A program made the translations under genes and the position numbers. The notes under the pieces were generated by a model. That model was given only the letters and a program-made list of their open reading frames with translations. It was not told where the DNA came from and ran no database searches. A stretch of 64,000 nt of DNA, from assembly GCA_964435165.1 (NCBI GenBank), contig CAYSXY010000003.1, positions 1 to 64,000 of the forward strand, in the 5' to 3' direction. Each line of letters begins with the position of its first letter. The stretch's first letter is position 1. The stretch comes from CAYSXY01 sp964435165 (GTDB lineage: Bacteria > Pseudomonadota > Alphaproteobacteria > Rickettsiales > RI-342). This document shows, in pieces, positions 8,558 to 17,036 of this stretch.

Positions 8558-9937
8558 ATGGACCTGCTTACCATTGTCATGGGTATTGCCACTATTCTAA
8601 CGCTTACCATGTATTTAGCGGCGATGCGTCAGAGTGGGATATCGCGCCTGGAAGCGCGGTTTAGTATCGGCAGTCCTGTGGTGAGTCAGTGGGTGTTGTG
8701 TGCTCCGATTGTCGTGTTGCCTTTTTTCTGGGTCGGACGAGATGATCCGGCAGCGTTGATTGAACAAGGTCTGTCTACGTATAATCTGGCTACTGTCTTT
8801 TTCGCCATCGTTGCCGGTGTGTGGAGTGCCTTTTTGATTGGACGTGGACAGGTGGCATTAAGAACTATGCTCTCTGGTCCACGCCTGTTTTTCCTGTTGC
8901 TTGTCACCTATTATGCGGTGACAACGGCGTGGTCTTTTTTTCCAGCTTTTACGGCCTATCGTGTATTCGAGCTGCTGGCCTACACCATTGTGATGGTTCA
9001 CCTGTTTTATCGAGAAAAAGGGTTGGAGGTACTTTATTCGATTCTACGGATTCTTCTGCTTGCGCGCATGTTAACAACGGTTGATGTCGCCTTTATGAAT
9101 ATTATGGATGGACGGTATTTTACCTTCGTCTTGAGTAATACCTATTCCGTCTTATCTGCTGTCTTTCTTTTTATGTATTTTACCTGTCCGCTCCATGGTG
9201 ATTCGGTGCGCAAGCGTCGCTGGGACTTGTTGCTTGGGATTTATATTTTTATGGCTTCCGGATCGACGGCAACCACTTATTGTCTGATCTTAGCGGTACT
9301 ATGCTACATTACGATCCGTGGGGGTGCCTTAATGCGCATTTTTGGTACTACGGCTCTTGTAATAGGCATTATAGGCTTCTTTATGCTGATGTATGCCCCT
9401 ACTCAGTTCAAGCCGATTGTAGAGTTTGCCTCTTTTGTCTTGCAGAAGGATACGCGCGCCTTTTTTAGTGGCACTGGGCGCTTTACGATTTGGGATTTAT
9501 ACTGGGAGTCCACCAAAAACGTTCCATTTGGCCGTGGGTTTGCTGCCGGTGACCGTTTTGCGCAAATCATTCTGAATATTGGTGATAAATTACCAATTCA
9601 GGTCTCATCCGCACATAATGTCTGGCTAACAGCCTGGATGGGAGGCGGGTGGCCAGCGGTATTGCTGTTACTATCGGTGTATGTATCCGGATATGTCGCT
9701 GCTTTTCGCATATTACCGGCATATCGCCCGATGATCATCAGTATCGCCTTACTCTTAACGCTCAATTCGATTACGGCTCCTGGTGTAGGCACATATTTTG
9801 GCGTGATGATGATTCCCTGGATGGCCGTGATTTGTACGCCTATCGCCAGAGAATATGCGATGCTGAAGAAGCATGCGCGATTTGATTTTCATGCGGTAAT
9901 GCGTCATCAGCACGCTCCTCAAAAAATGGCAACATAA
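8558..9937 (+). CDS. O-antigen polymerase/ligase-like membrane protein
   Basis: The protein has 459 aa and about 10-11 membrane helices. A large hydrophilic loop (about residues 300-350) contains FFSGTGRFTIWDLYWES and SSAHNVWLTAWMGGGW. This resembles the Wzy_C region (R/G..WxxA...GxG....HNxxL) of O-antigen ligases and Wzy polymerases. It would join repeat units on the periplasmic face. It is followed after 14 nt by the fused oxidoreductase gene, so they probably form one operon with the VpsJ-like gene. Ligase and polymerase cannot be told apart from sequence alone. Confidence 0.75.
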   Translation: MDLLTIVMGIATILTLTMYLAAMRQSGISRLEARFSIGSPVVSQWVLCAPIVVLPFFWVGRDDPAALIEQGLSTYNLATVFFAIVAGVWSAFLIGRGQVALRTMLSGPRLFFLLLVTYYAVTTAWSFFPAFTAYRVFELLAYTIVMVHLFYREKGLEVLYSILRILLLARMLTTVDVAFMNIMDGRYFTFVLSNTYSVLSAVFLFMYFTCPLHGDSVRKRRWDLLLGIYIFMASGSTATTYCLILAVLCYITIRGGALMRIFGTTALVIGIIGFFMLMYAPTQFKPIVEFASFVLQKDTRAFFSGTGRFTIWDLYWESTKNVPFGRGFAAGDRFAQIILNIGDKLPIQVSSAHNVWLTAWMGGGWPAVLLLLSVYVSGYVAAFRILPAYRPMIISIALLLTLNSITAPGVGTYFGVMMIPWMAVICTPIAREYAMLKKHARFDFHAVMRHQHAPQKMAT

Positions 9938-9951
9938 TAAGGGTCTATACG

Positions 9952-12111
9952 ATGCGTCAGGTGAGCCAGAATTATAAGAGCGGGGCAGTGAATCTGGAGC
10001 AGGTAGATCCGCCTGCACTCAAGCGGGGCGGCGTCTTAGTACGGAGTGCCTACAGCGTGATTTCGCAGGGCACGGAAGGAATGAAAGTGCGTGAAGCCAA
10101 GATGAATCTGGTAGAAAAAGCGCGTGCCAGGCCAGACCAGGTGAAAAAAGTGATGCAGACGGTGCAGCAGCAAGGGCTGACGGCGACCTATCATAAGGTA
10201 ATGAACAAACTCGATTCACTCACGCCGCTTGGTTATTCGCTCTCCGGTGTGGTCGAGGCGGTCGGGCAGGGTGCGGAAGAATTTGAAGTGGGCCAGCGCG
10301 TGGCCTGTGCCGGTGCAGGATATGCGAATCATGCGGAAATCAACTTTGTACCGCGTCAACTGGTGGTGCCGGTACCCGATAGCGTTAGTATGGAGCAGGC
10401 TGCGTTTGCTACCATCGGGGCGATTGCCCTGCATGGATTCCGCCAGGGCGATATGCGGCTTGGCGAGACCGCCTGCGTCATCGGACTCGGCCTGGTTGGG
10501 CAGGTGCTCTGCCGAATTTTGAGTGCTGCCGGCATGCAGGTGATCGGCATCGATCCGTCGGCGGAACGTTGCCGACTGGCGGAAGAGAGTGGCGGTGCGT
10601 CACGGGCGGCGCATCCTGATGATGATGGGGTGATGAGGGCGTTGCAGAAGCAGAGTGGTGGTTATGGAGCCGATTGTGTCTTTTTATGTGCCAGTAGCAG
10701 CAGTAATGCGCCATTAGAGCAGGCAATCAGCCTTTGTCGTGACCGCGGGCGGATTGTCTGTGTGGGGAAAACCGCGCTTGATCTGCCTTATGTTGAGATG
10801 TTCCAGAAAGAGATTGATATACGGTTTTCACGTTCATATGGGCCGGGTCGGTATGATCCGACCTATGAAGAGAAAGGCATCGACTATCCTATCGGCTATG
10901 TACGCTGGACGGAGCAGCGCAATCTTGCGGCTTTTCTGCAGTTGATTGCCAGCGGTCGGATCGACTTAACACCGATGATTGATCAGGTCTTTCCATTTGA
11001 TGATGCAGTGAACGTTTATGAGCGTATGCATGCCGGAGAGATCAGCGGGCTGGGCATTTTATTTCACTATGCAGAGCATATTGACGCAGGTGAGGCATCA
11101 CGCCCCACCATGACGACCGTCGCCACGGCTGTGGAAGGAGCGGTGCGGCTTGGGGTGATTGGCGCGGGTAATTATGCCTCCAGCATGTTGTTGCCGCATC
11201 TGAAAGATCACAAGCAGGTTATGATGCAGGCGGTGGCGACCGGCACGTCGCTTTCCGGCGCCAATGCTGCGCGCAAGTTTGGTTTTGTCAGCCATGGCAC
11301 AGATTATCAGGCGCTGCTGCGTGACGATTCCATCGATGCGGTATTGATTGCCACGCGTCATGCGAGTCACGCGCGCATGACGGCAGAAGCATTGAGTGCT
11401 GGTAAGGCAGTGTTTGTCGAAAAACCTCTGGCAATTGACGAGGAGGGGCTGACACAGGTGTTGGATGCGGTACACAGCACTGGCAATGACCGGCTGCAGG
11501 TTGGCTTTAATCGCCGATTCTCTCCTATCATTCAGCAGATGAAGAAAATGTTCCAGGATAAAAATGCGCCGCTGGTCATGCATTATCGTGTTCATGCCGG
11601 GCCATTGGATCAGACAGCCTGGCAATGTGACCCGGCAGAAGGTACCCGGTTTATTGGTGAGGCCGGCCATTTCTTTGATGTGTTTGCCTATCTGACGGGG
11701 GCGATGCCGCGTGCAGTGACGGCGATGGCTCTGCGCCCTGAGGCAACCTCACGTGATGATTTGGAGAATATGGCAGTCACGGTGCAATATGATGATGGTT
11801 CGGTCGCAACCCTGCATTATCTGACGCAAGGTGGTACCAAATTGCCGAAAGAATGGCTGGAAGTGTCCGGCGGCGGTAAGACCGTGCAAATGGAGAATTT
11901 TGAACGTCTGTGCATATGGGATGCGCGTGCTAAACGTCTGCAAAAGTTCACAGCCGACAAGGGACAAAAGGCCCAGATGATGTCTTTTGTTCAGTCGATC
12001 AAAAACGGCGAAGCGATGCCTATGTCTTTGCCTTGTCTCGAAGCAACCACGCGTGTGACGCTGGCGGCTGATCAGTCCATGCGCACGCGCCAGATGGTCT
12101 TGCTCTCGTGA
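9952..12111 (+). CDS. bi-domain oxidoreductase: zinc-type alcohol dehydrogenase fused to Gfo/Idh/MocA
   Basis: This 719-aa cytosolic protein has two complete NAD(P)-dependent modules. Residues 1 to about 375 are an MDR/zinc-alcohol-dehydrogenase-like half (GYSLSGVVEAVG, GQRVACAGAGYANHAE, then the Rossmann segment CVIGLGLVGQVLCRIL). Residues about 385-719 are a Gfo/Idh/MocA half (LGVIGAGNYASSMLLPHL; the signature EKPLAID; DRLQVGFNRRFSP). This fusion is a known type in polysaccharide clusters, usually beside a heparinase or toroid-fold protein. It probably performs sequential oxidation and reduction of a nucleotide sugar, but no specific reaction is established here. Its stop overlaps the next start as GTGA. 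Confidence 0.88.
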   Translation: MRQVSQNYKSGAVNLEQVDPPALKRGGVLVRSAYSVISQGTEGMKVREAKMNLVEKARARPDQVKKVMQTVQQQGLTATYHKVMNKLDSLTPLGYSLSGVVEAVGQGAEEFEVGQRVACAGAGYANHAEINFVPRQLVVPVPDSVSMEQAAFATIGAIALHGFRQGDMRLGETACVIGLGLVGQVLCRILSAAGMQVIGIDPSAERCRLAEESGGASRAAHPDDDGVMRALQKQSGGYGADCVFLCASSSSNAPLEQAISLCRDRGRIVCVGKTALDLPYVEMFQKEIDIRFSRSYGPGRYDPTYEEKGIDYPIGYVRWTEQRNLAAFLQLIASGRIDLTPMIDQVFPFDDAVNVYERMHAGEISGLGILFHYAEHIDAGEASRPTMTTVATAVEGAVRLGVIGAGNYASSMLLPHLKDHKQVMMQAVATGTSLSGANAARKFGFVSHGTDYQALLRDDSIDAVLIATRHASHARMTAEALSAGKAVFVEKPLAIDEEGLTQVLDAVHSTGNDRLQVGFNRRFSPIIQQMKKMFQDKNAPLVMHYRVHAGPLDQTAWQCDPAEGTRFIGEAGHFFDVFAYLTGAMPRAVTAMALRPEATSRDDLENMAVTVQYDDGSVATLHYLTQGGTKLPKEWLEVSGGGKTVQMENFERLCIWDARAKRLQKFTADKGQKAQMMSFVQSIKNGEAMPMSLPCLEATTRVTLAADQSMRTRQMVLLS

Positions 12112-13328
12112 CGAAAGCGATGCCCGCATCAGGAGCCGAGACGGTTGCGTTTTCGACTGATCTTGTGGCGCAGGCGCGTGAGGTGCATCAGGCATTGGAG
12201 CGCTATATTCGGCAGGATGATTATCATGGGTGGGATCCGTTCGACGGGTTGAACAGCCGTCTGTTTCGCGCCACACCACTTAATCGCAGTGCATTTTGTC
12301 GTCTTGCCTGGCTCCAGCTATTCAAGCGTTTGCCTGTGAATTTTCGGCGGCTGGCATGGGTGCCTAAAACCCTCAATGCAAAATCGGTTGCCCTCTGTGC
12401 CCGGGCCAGTGGACTCATGGGTGACCAGGCGCAGGAACGACAATTACTGGATCGATTGTTGGCATTGCGTGCCGACTCAGAACGGTGGGGAGAGGCTGCC
12501 TGGGGCTACCCGTTTGACTGGCAGGCACGAGCTTTTTTCGTGCCGCAGGGGGTGCCGAATATGATCTGCACGACTTATGCGGTGCGCGCGCTTGCCGAAG
12601 CTGGAGGCTATGATGAGGTGATTCAGGCGGCAGCACAGTTTGTTGAGCGGGAACTGGTCATTCGCCGTGAGGATGGGTCGCTTTATATTGGCTATATTCC
12701 GGGCAAGCTGACAATGGTGCATAATGCCAGCCTGTGGGGAGCCTATGTGCTGGCAGAAGGATATGACGCTGGTGGAGGCGATGCATATAAAGAACTTGCG
12801 CTGGCGGCAATGGATTATTCACTCAAAGCGCAGCGTGCAGATGGTGCCTGGGTCTATGGTGAGGCATCGCACCATCAATTTGTCGATGGTTTTCATACTG
12901 GCTACAATATTGAGGCATTGAGTCGCAGCGCTGCTTTGCTGGGAGATCAGTCGATGCAGTGGCGAGTGGATGCGGCTGTAGAGCGCGGATTGGCTTATTA
13001 TCAGGCGCATTTCTTCGAGGCGGATGGCAGCCCTCGTTATTATGATACAAATCGCTGGCCGCTGGATTGTCATAATGTAGCGCAGTCAATGATCACTTTT
13101 TTATCTATCCACCCCAATGAGGCGCAAGTAGCGTTGGCGGAGCAGGTCTTGCGCTGGGTATTGCGAGAGATGTGGCAGGAAAAGCGTGGATATTTTGCCT
13201 ATCAGCGCACCCGTTATGGAATGAACCGCATTCCGTATCTGCGCTGGACACAGGCCTGGATGTATCTCGCTCTTTCCACCTATCTGGCCTTTGCCGATCA
13301 TGCGTCTTATGAATCATCGTGTGTATGA
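12108..13328 (+). CDS. VpsJ-like alpha/alpha-toroid polysaccharide biosynthesis protein
   Basis: This 406-aa soluble protein has repeated helical pairs and aromatic-rich motifs (YHGWDPFDGLNS near the N terminus; WGYPFDWQAR; YDTNRWPLDCHNVAQS). It resembles the VpsJ-like, six-hairpin/alpha-alpha toroid proteins of exopolysaccharide loci, which some databases mislabel as aminolevulinate dehydratase. The start is a GTG that overlaps the upstream TGA, indicating translational coupling to the fused oxidoreductase. The catalytic role is unproven: a glycosidase, epimerase or lyase activity is possible. The 205-nt gap that follows holds only a weak GTGTATT/AATACAC hairpin. Confidence 0.6.
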   Translation: MTKAMPASGAETVAFSTDLVAQAREVHQALERYIRQDDYHGWDPFDGLNSRLFRATPLNRSAFCRLAWLQLFKRLPVNFRRLAWVPKTLNAKSVALCARASGLMGDQAQERQLLDRLLALRADSERWGEAAWGYPFDWQARAFFVPQGVPNMICTTYAVRALAEAGGYDEVIQAAAQFVERELVIRREDGSLYIGYIPGKLTMVHNASLWGAYVLAEGYDAGGGDAYKELALAAMDYSLKAQRADGAWVYGEASHHQFVDGFHTGYNIEALSRSAALLGDQSMQWRVDAAVERGLAYYQAHFFEADGSPRYYDTNRWPLDCHNVAQSMITFLSIHPNEAQVALAEQVLRWVLREMWQEKRGYFAYQRTRYGMNRIPYLRWTQAWMYLALSTYLAFADHASYESSCV

Positions 13329-13533
13329 GCGCTAAAGGCGGAGTAATGTTCAATGCTGTCCGGCTGCAGTGTATTTTTCGAGACAAACTCACTGAATACA
13401 CGATAAAACATGCATCTTGCCAGGTCAGGATGAATATGTCACAAACATTCATTGATTTCTGTATAGTTAAGCTTAATTAATTTTTAACGCCGCACCGCAA
13501 TAATCAATGAATAATAAGTAGCAAGAGGGCCGT

Positions 13534-14229
13534 ATGTATTCCTCCAGCGAGTCCATACAAAAAACCATGTCTTTATCGGATGAAGCGGCATCTTCTGTTG
13601 TCCTTGATCAACAGGGTGTGAGCATTCACCACCCGCAGGCACTGCAAGTGAAGCATGGCCTTGACCGAGTGGTTGCGTTCATTTTGCTTATATTATTCGC
13701 GCCGTTGATGATCGTGACGGCGATATGCATCAAACTCGATAGTCGCGGCCCGGTATTTTTTCGGCAGGATCGTGGTGGCCGTCATGGTAAGGCCTTTCAG
13801 ATTATCAAATTTCGTACCATGACCGAGGCGGCCTCGAAGCAGACGGAAGCCGATCATGCCCGGCCGGGTGACCCACGCATGACGCGTCTTGGCAAATTTT
13901 TACGCCAAACCAGCATTGATGAATTGCCGCAACTGATTAACGTGCTCATGGGCGATATGTCGCTGGTTGGGCCGCGCCCGCATATGGTTTACCATGATGA
14001 GTGCTATCGCAAGACGGTGCGTCATTATGACCGGCGTTTTGCGATGAAGCCGGGATTGACCGGATGGGCGCAAGTGCAAGGATTTCGCGGTAAAATCGAT
14101 ACGCCGGAAGATATGCAGAAACGAGTGGATTGCGATATCCACTATGTTGAGCATTGGTCGCTCTGGCTTGATGTGAAAGTGTTAATCAAAACCCCATGGG
14201 TCGTATTGCGGGCCATTAACGCGCATTGA
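13534..14229 (+). CDS. initiating sugar transferase (WcaJ/ExoY-like phosphoglycosyl transferase)
   Basis: This monotopic phosphoglycosyl transferase would load the first sugar-1-phosphate onto undecaprenyl phosphate. It is 231 aa, so it contains only the catalytic half. It has one membrane segment (VVAFILLILFAPLMIVTAICI), then GPVFFRQDRGGRHGKAF, KFRTM and the catalytic DELPQLINVL-x-GDMSLVGPRPH, ending with MKPGLTGWAQVQGFRG. It lacks the N-terminal four-helix and CoA-binding region of full WcaJ/WbaP, as ExoY does. Its own promoter probably lies in the 205-nt gap upstream. It is convergent with the WecG-type gene. Confidence 0.92.
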   Translation: MYSSSESIQKTMSLSDEAASSVVLDQQGVSIHHPQALQVKHGLDRVVAFILLILFAPLMIVTAICIKLDSRGPVFFRQDRGGRHGKAFQIIKFRTMTEAASKQTEADHARPGDPRMTRLGKFLRQTSIDELPQLINVLMGDMSLVGPRPHMVYHDECYRKTVRHYDRRFAMKPGLTGWAQVQGFRGKIDTPEDMQKRVDCDIHYVEHWSLWLDVKVLIKTPWVVLRAINAH

Positions 14230-14248
14230 TTTTATTTTCTGGCAATAG

Positions 14249-15013
14249 TTAGCCCTGATGTGACTGTTTACGGCCAGTTAGCAGTTCCTTGATCATGAGC
14301 CAGGCAAATAAGCCATTTGTTACCGCATAGCGCTTCCACATGCGTTTGGGTTCCTGCAGCAGTCGATAGAGCCATTCCAACCCGGCGCGTTGCATCCAGC
14401 GCGGGGCGCGTTTGGTAATACCCGCCATAATATCGACCGATCCGCCTACTCCCATCAAGAATGGCACATGAAATGCAGTTTTATAATCATGCATCAACCG
14501 TTCTTTATGCGGGGTTGGCATGGCGATGAACAGGCAGTCGGCCTGCGAATCTGCAATGGCTTTTATGATTGCCGGTTCTTCTTCCTGATTGAAATACCCG
14601 TTGCGATAGCCGGCAAAGGTAATATTCGGGTAGCGCTGCTGAATATTAGCAACTGCTTGCTCCAATACCTCTTGTTTGGCACCGAGAATATAGGGGCGGT
14701 AGCCTTTCTCATGACACAGACGCAGGATGTGTTCCATCAGATCAATCCCGGTGACACGCTCGGGAATTACATGGCCCATGAGGCGTGCGCCTAATACTAC
14801 CCCGGCACCGTCGATATTGATCAAATCACTGGTGGTCACGTCACGGCGCAGCGCTTCATCACGCTGCATATTGACCAGTTTGGCGACATTGACCACCACA
14901 TGCTGAAGCAATGTGTTGGAGGCCATGGCCGATTCGATGCGCTGTAGGCTTTCATCCATGGTAATGGCATCAAGCGGACAGTTCATAAAGGTGATGCGTG
15001 AAGATGAGGTCAT
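14249..15013 (-). CDS. WecG/TagA/CpsF family glycosyltransferase
   Basis: This GT26-family enzyme (254 aa) would add N-acetylmannosamine(-uronate) or a related sugar to an undecaprenyl-linked acceptor. It has the family layout: an early NIDGAGVVLGARLMG segment (TDSxG-like region near residue 70), GYRPYILGAK, the central ADCLFIAMPTPHKERLM motif and MGVGGSVDIMAGITKRAPRWMQRAGLEWLYRLLQEP. It is transcribed away from msrB and toward the sugar transferase, leaving 19 nt between the convergent stops. Confidence 0.93.
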   Translation of the reverse strand: MTSSSRITFMNCPLDAITMDESLQRIESAMASNTLLQHVVVNVAKLVNMQRDEALRRDVTTSDLINIDGAGVVLGARLMGHVIPERVTGIDLMEHILRLCHEKGYRPYILGAKQEVLEQAVANIQQRYPNITFAGYRNGYFNQEEEPAIIKAIADSQADCLFIAMPTPHKERLMHDYKTAFHVPFLMGVGGSVDIMAGITKRAPRWMQRAGLEWLYRLLQEPKRMWKRYAVTNGLFAWLMIKELLTGRKQSHQG

Positions 15014-15199
15014 GGGTTAGGTGGATCTAATGTTTATTTTTCGCTATGGGAACTTTACCTGACATCCATTAAATTTTTCACTAATAATCTTATATATGCA
15101 ACGAGGCTTGGTGTCCGTATGATCAGGAATGATTCAATAATGCCATTGTAACGCTTCTGCGACCGATACCGAATATGAGGGTAAGGCAAAGGAGATTGA

Positions 15200-15736
15200 A
15201 TGATGGAAAAAATGCGCTACCTGATGATTGGGTTAATCGTGATGGGTATCAGCTTGACAGATGAACGAGATGGATATGCCATGGAAGGAAAGGACGAGAC
15301 AATGACGAAGCAACAGACCACTGCGTTACCTGAGCTGGATCCAATGCAATATCATGTGACGCAGGAAGGAGGCACGGAACCGGCCTTTCGCAATCAATAC
15401 TGGGATCATAAGGAAGAGGGTATTTATGTCGATGTTGTGTCGGGCGAGCCGTTATTTTCATCGACCGATAAATTTGATTCCGGCACTGGCTGGCCTAGCT
15501 TTACAAAGCCCATAGAAGGCGCAAAGATTAGTGAACAAGCGGATGCCAGCCATGGGATGACGCGTACGGAAGTGCGCTCCGGTCAGGCCGATTCGCATCT
15601 GGGGCATGTGTTTCCCGATGGTCCGGCAGACAAAGGCGGTATGCGTTATTGCATCAATTCGGCATCATTGCGGTTTATTCCCAAAGAGCAGCTGAAGGCC
15701 GAAGGATATGCGCACTATCTTGACTTGTTCAAGTAA
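15200..15736 (+). CDS. msrB: peptide-methionine (R)-S-oxide reductase, exported form
   Basis: MsrB reduces methionine-R-sulfoxide in oxidised proteins. The 178-aa product has an N-terminal hydrophobic segment (MRYLMIGLIVMGISLTD) that looks like a signal peptide or anchor, so the enzyme probably works in the periplasm. The core is complete: TGWPSF, SHLGHVF and the catalytic RYCINSASLRF. The first zinc CxxC pair is replaced (YVDVVSGEPLFSS), as in zinc-free MsrB variants. The start has a strong AAAGGAG site; ATGs at 15200 and 15203 are both possible. It is convergent with the DUF2237 gene. Confidence 0.93.
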   Translation: MMEKMRYLMIGLIVMGISLTDERDGYAMEGKDETMTKQQTTALPELDPMQYHVTQEGGTEPAFRNQYWDHKEEGIYVDVVSGEPLFSSTDKFDSGTGWPSFTKPIEGAKISEQADASHGMTRTEVRSGQADSHLGHVFPDGPADKGGMRYCINSASLRFIPKEQLKAEGYAHYLDLFK

Positions 15737-15749
15737 TGGCCGATAGCGT

Positions 15750-16295
15750 TTATGGTTTACTGGCTGTGGATGAGGCATTTTCCTGCATGTCGCTGGCATG
15801 CTCTGTCAACGCATCCAGTGGGACAATCTCCAAGGCCTTGTGATGGGTGGCTTGCAGCACGACAGGAGGGGCGACGCCTGCCTTATATGCCTCCAGCCAG
15901 CGAGAGGCGCAAAGGCACCAGTGATCCCCGTCTTTAAGGCCTGGAAAGCGAAAGTCCGGGTTGGGTGTGATCAAATCATTGCCGCGGTTTTTGCTATAGC
16001 GCAAAAACGCATCCGTTACCTTGGCACAGACGACATGGATGCCATGGTCATTCGGCCCTGTATGGCAAAAGCCATTACGATAAAAGCCGGTGCGACCTGA
16101 GCCGCCACAAGGCTTTAGTTCTGTGCCGATCACGTTCAAACGGTTTTGTTCAGCGAATGTCATGGAGCGACTATAGATGGGTGAGAAGCATTGTCCAGGC
16201 TGACATGTGATATCGGCATGCCCGCTAACAGGTAGCAGTGTAGCGAGAATGCTGCATATGATCAATCTTCGTGAAGAGGTACGGCGCACACCCAT
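15750..16295 (-). CDS. DUF2237 family protein with signal peptide
   Basis: The 181-aa product begins with a signal-peptide-like region (LIICSILATLLPVSGHA). The DUF2237 body follows: NVIGTELKPCGGSGRTGFYRNGFC, GPNDHGIHVVCAKVTDAFLRYSK, GNDL-x-TPNPDFRFPGLKDGDHWCLCASRW and the terminal THHKALEIVPLDAL. Most family members are cytosolic and about 120 aa, so the export signal is noteworthy. The conserved cysteines suggest metal or redox chemistry, but the function is unknown. It lies 14 nt after bcsS and is probably cotranscribed with it. Confidence 0.85.
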   Translation of the reverse strand: MGVRRTSSRRLIICSILATLLPVSGHADITCQPGQCFSPIYSRSMTFAEQNRLNVIGTELKPCGGSGRTGFYRNGFCHTGPNDHGIHVVCAKVTDAFLRYSKNRGNDLITPNPDFRFPGLKDGDHWCLCASRWLEAYKAGVAPPVVLQATHHKALEIVPLDALTEHASDMQENASSTASKP

Positions 16296-16309
16296 GAGGA
16301 TGGGTGGTG

Positions 16310-17026
16310 TTAGAGCGTGAAGGGTTTGGTGAACTCAATACCAACATAGGGGCGGTATTTATCGCCCTCATTATACCGTGCCCCCACTTTGACACCTAAC
16401 TCTGAATCGTCATTCACCTTAAATCCAGTGACGACAACACCCAACTGATGGGCGCGATATGCTTCGTCGCCATGGATGATGGCTTCCGGGCCGACAAACA
16501 GATCATCGAATGATTTGAACAGCAGTCGCCCACGCGCCCAGTAAGACTCGGTGCCAATGGTGTAGCTGGCGATTGCGTTGGTTTTAACGGCATCGCTCAG
16601 TTCTTTTTCGCCTTCCAATTGGAGTTTCAGGCCAAAGGCATTGCCCTCAATGTCATTATCCGGGTCATTGGGCGATAGATCAGTATGGCGATAAAGGGCA
16701 CCAGCATAGGCGGCCCACCAGCCGCTATCAAATGATTGCTGATAGCCAACGGCAGCTTCACCGCCATAGGCAGCAGCATCAATATCAAGCGTTGGCGTTT
16801 TTTCATATTGATAGGTCAGGCCTTCGACCCAGTAACGCTGAACCCAGCCATTGCCAAGCGTACTGCCGTCAAATGGAGTCACCACGGCGGCAAAACCGTA
16901 ATTACTGTTTTCATCTCCCAGTTCAGCCCCGGTGAGAAACATGGATTCTTTTGCCTGAGCGACCGAAGCACCGAATGTCAGCAGTAAACCGGATGCCAGG
17001 GCGTATGTTCGGAGGGATCGTGCCAT
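16310..17026 (-). CDS. bcsS: BcsS-like cellulose biosynthesis-associated outer-membrane protein
   Basis: The product is about 238 aa with a clear signal peptide (MARSLRTYALASGLLLTFGASVAQA). The rest alternates short amphipathic strands, as in a small beta-barrel, and ends in a Phe/Leu-type C terminus (GIEFTKPFTL). It resembles the BcsS proteins found next to alphaproteobacterial cellulose synthases. I place the start at the ATG at 17026, preceded by AAGGAACCTCCC, rather than the upstream frame that would overlap the glycosyltransferase. It probably supports export or anchoring of the glucan; the mechanism is unknown. Confidence 0.72.
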   Translation of the reverse strand: MARSLRTYALASGLLLTFGASVAQAKESMFLTGAELGDENSNYGFAAVVTPFDGSTLGNGWVQRYWVEGLTYQYEKTPTLDIDAAAYGGEAAVGYQQSFDSGWWAAYAGALYRHTDLSPNDPDNDIEGNAFGLKLQLEGEKELSDAVKTNAIASYTIGTESYWARGRLLFKSFDDLFVGPEAIIHGDEAYRAHQLGVVVTGFKVNDDSELGVKVGARYNEGDKYRPYVGIEFTKPFTL

Positions 17027-17036
17027 GGGAGGTTCC

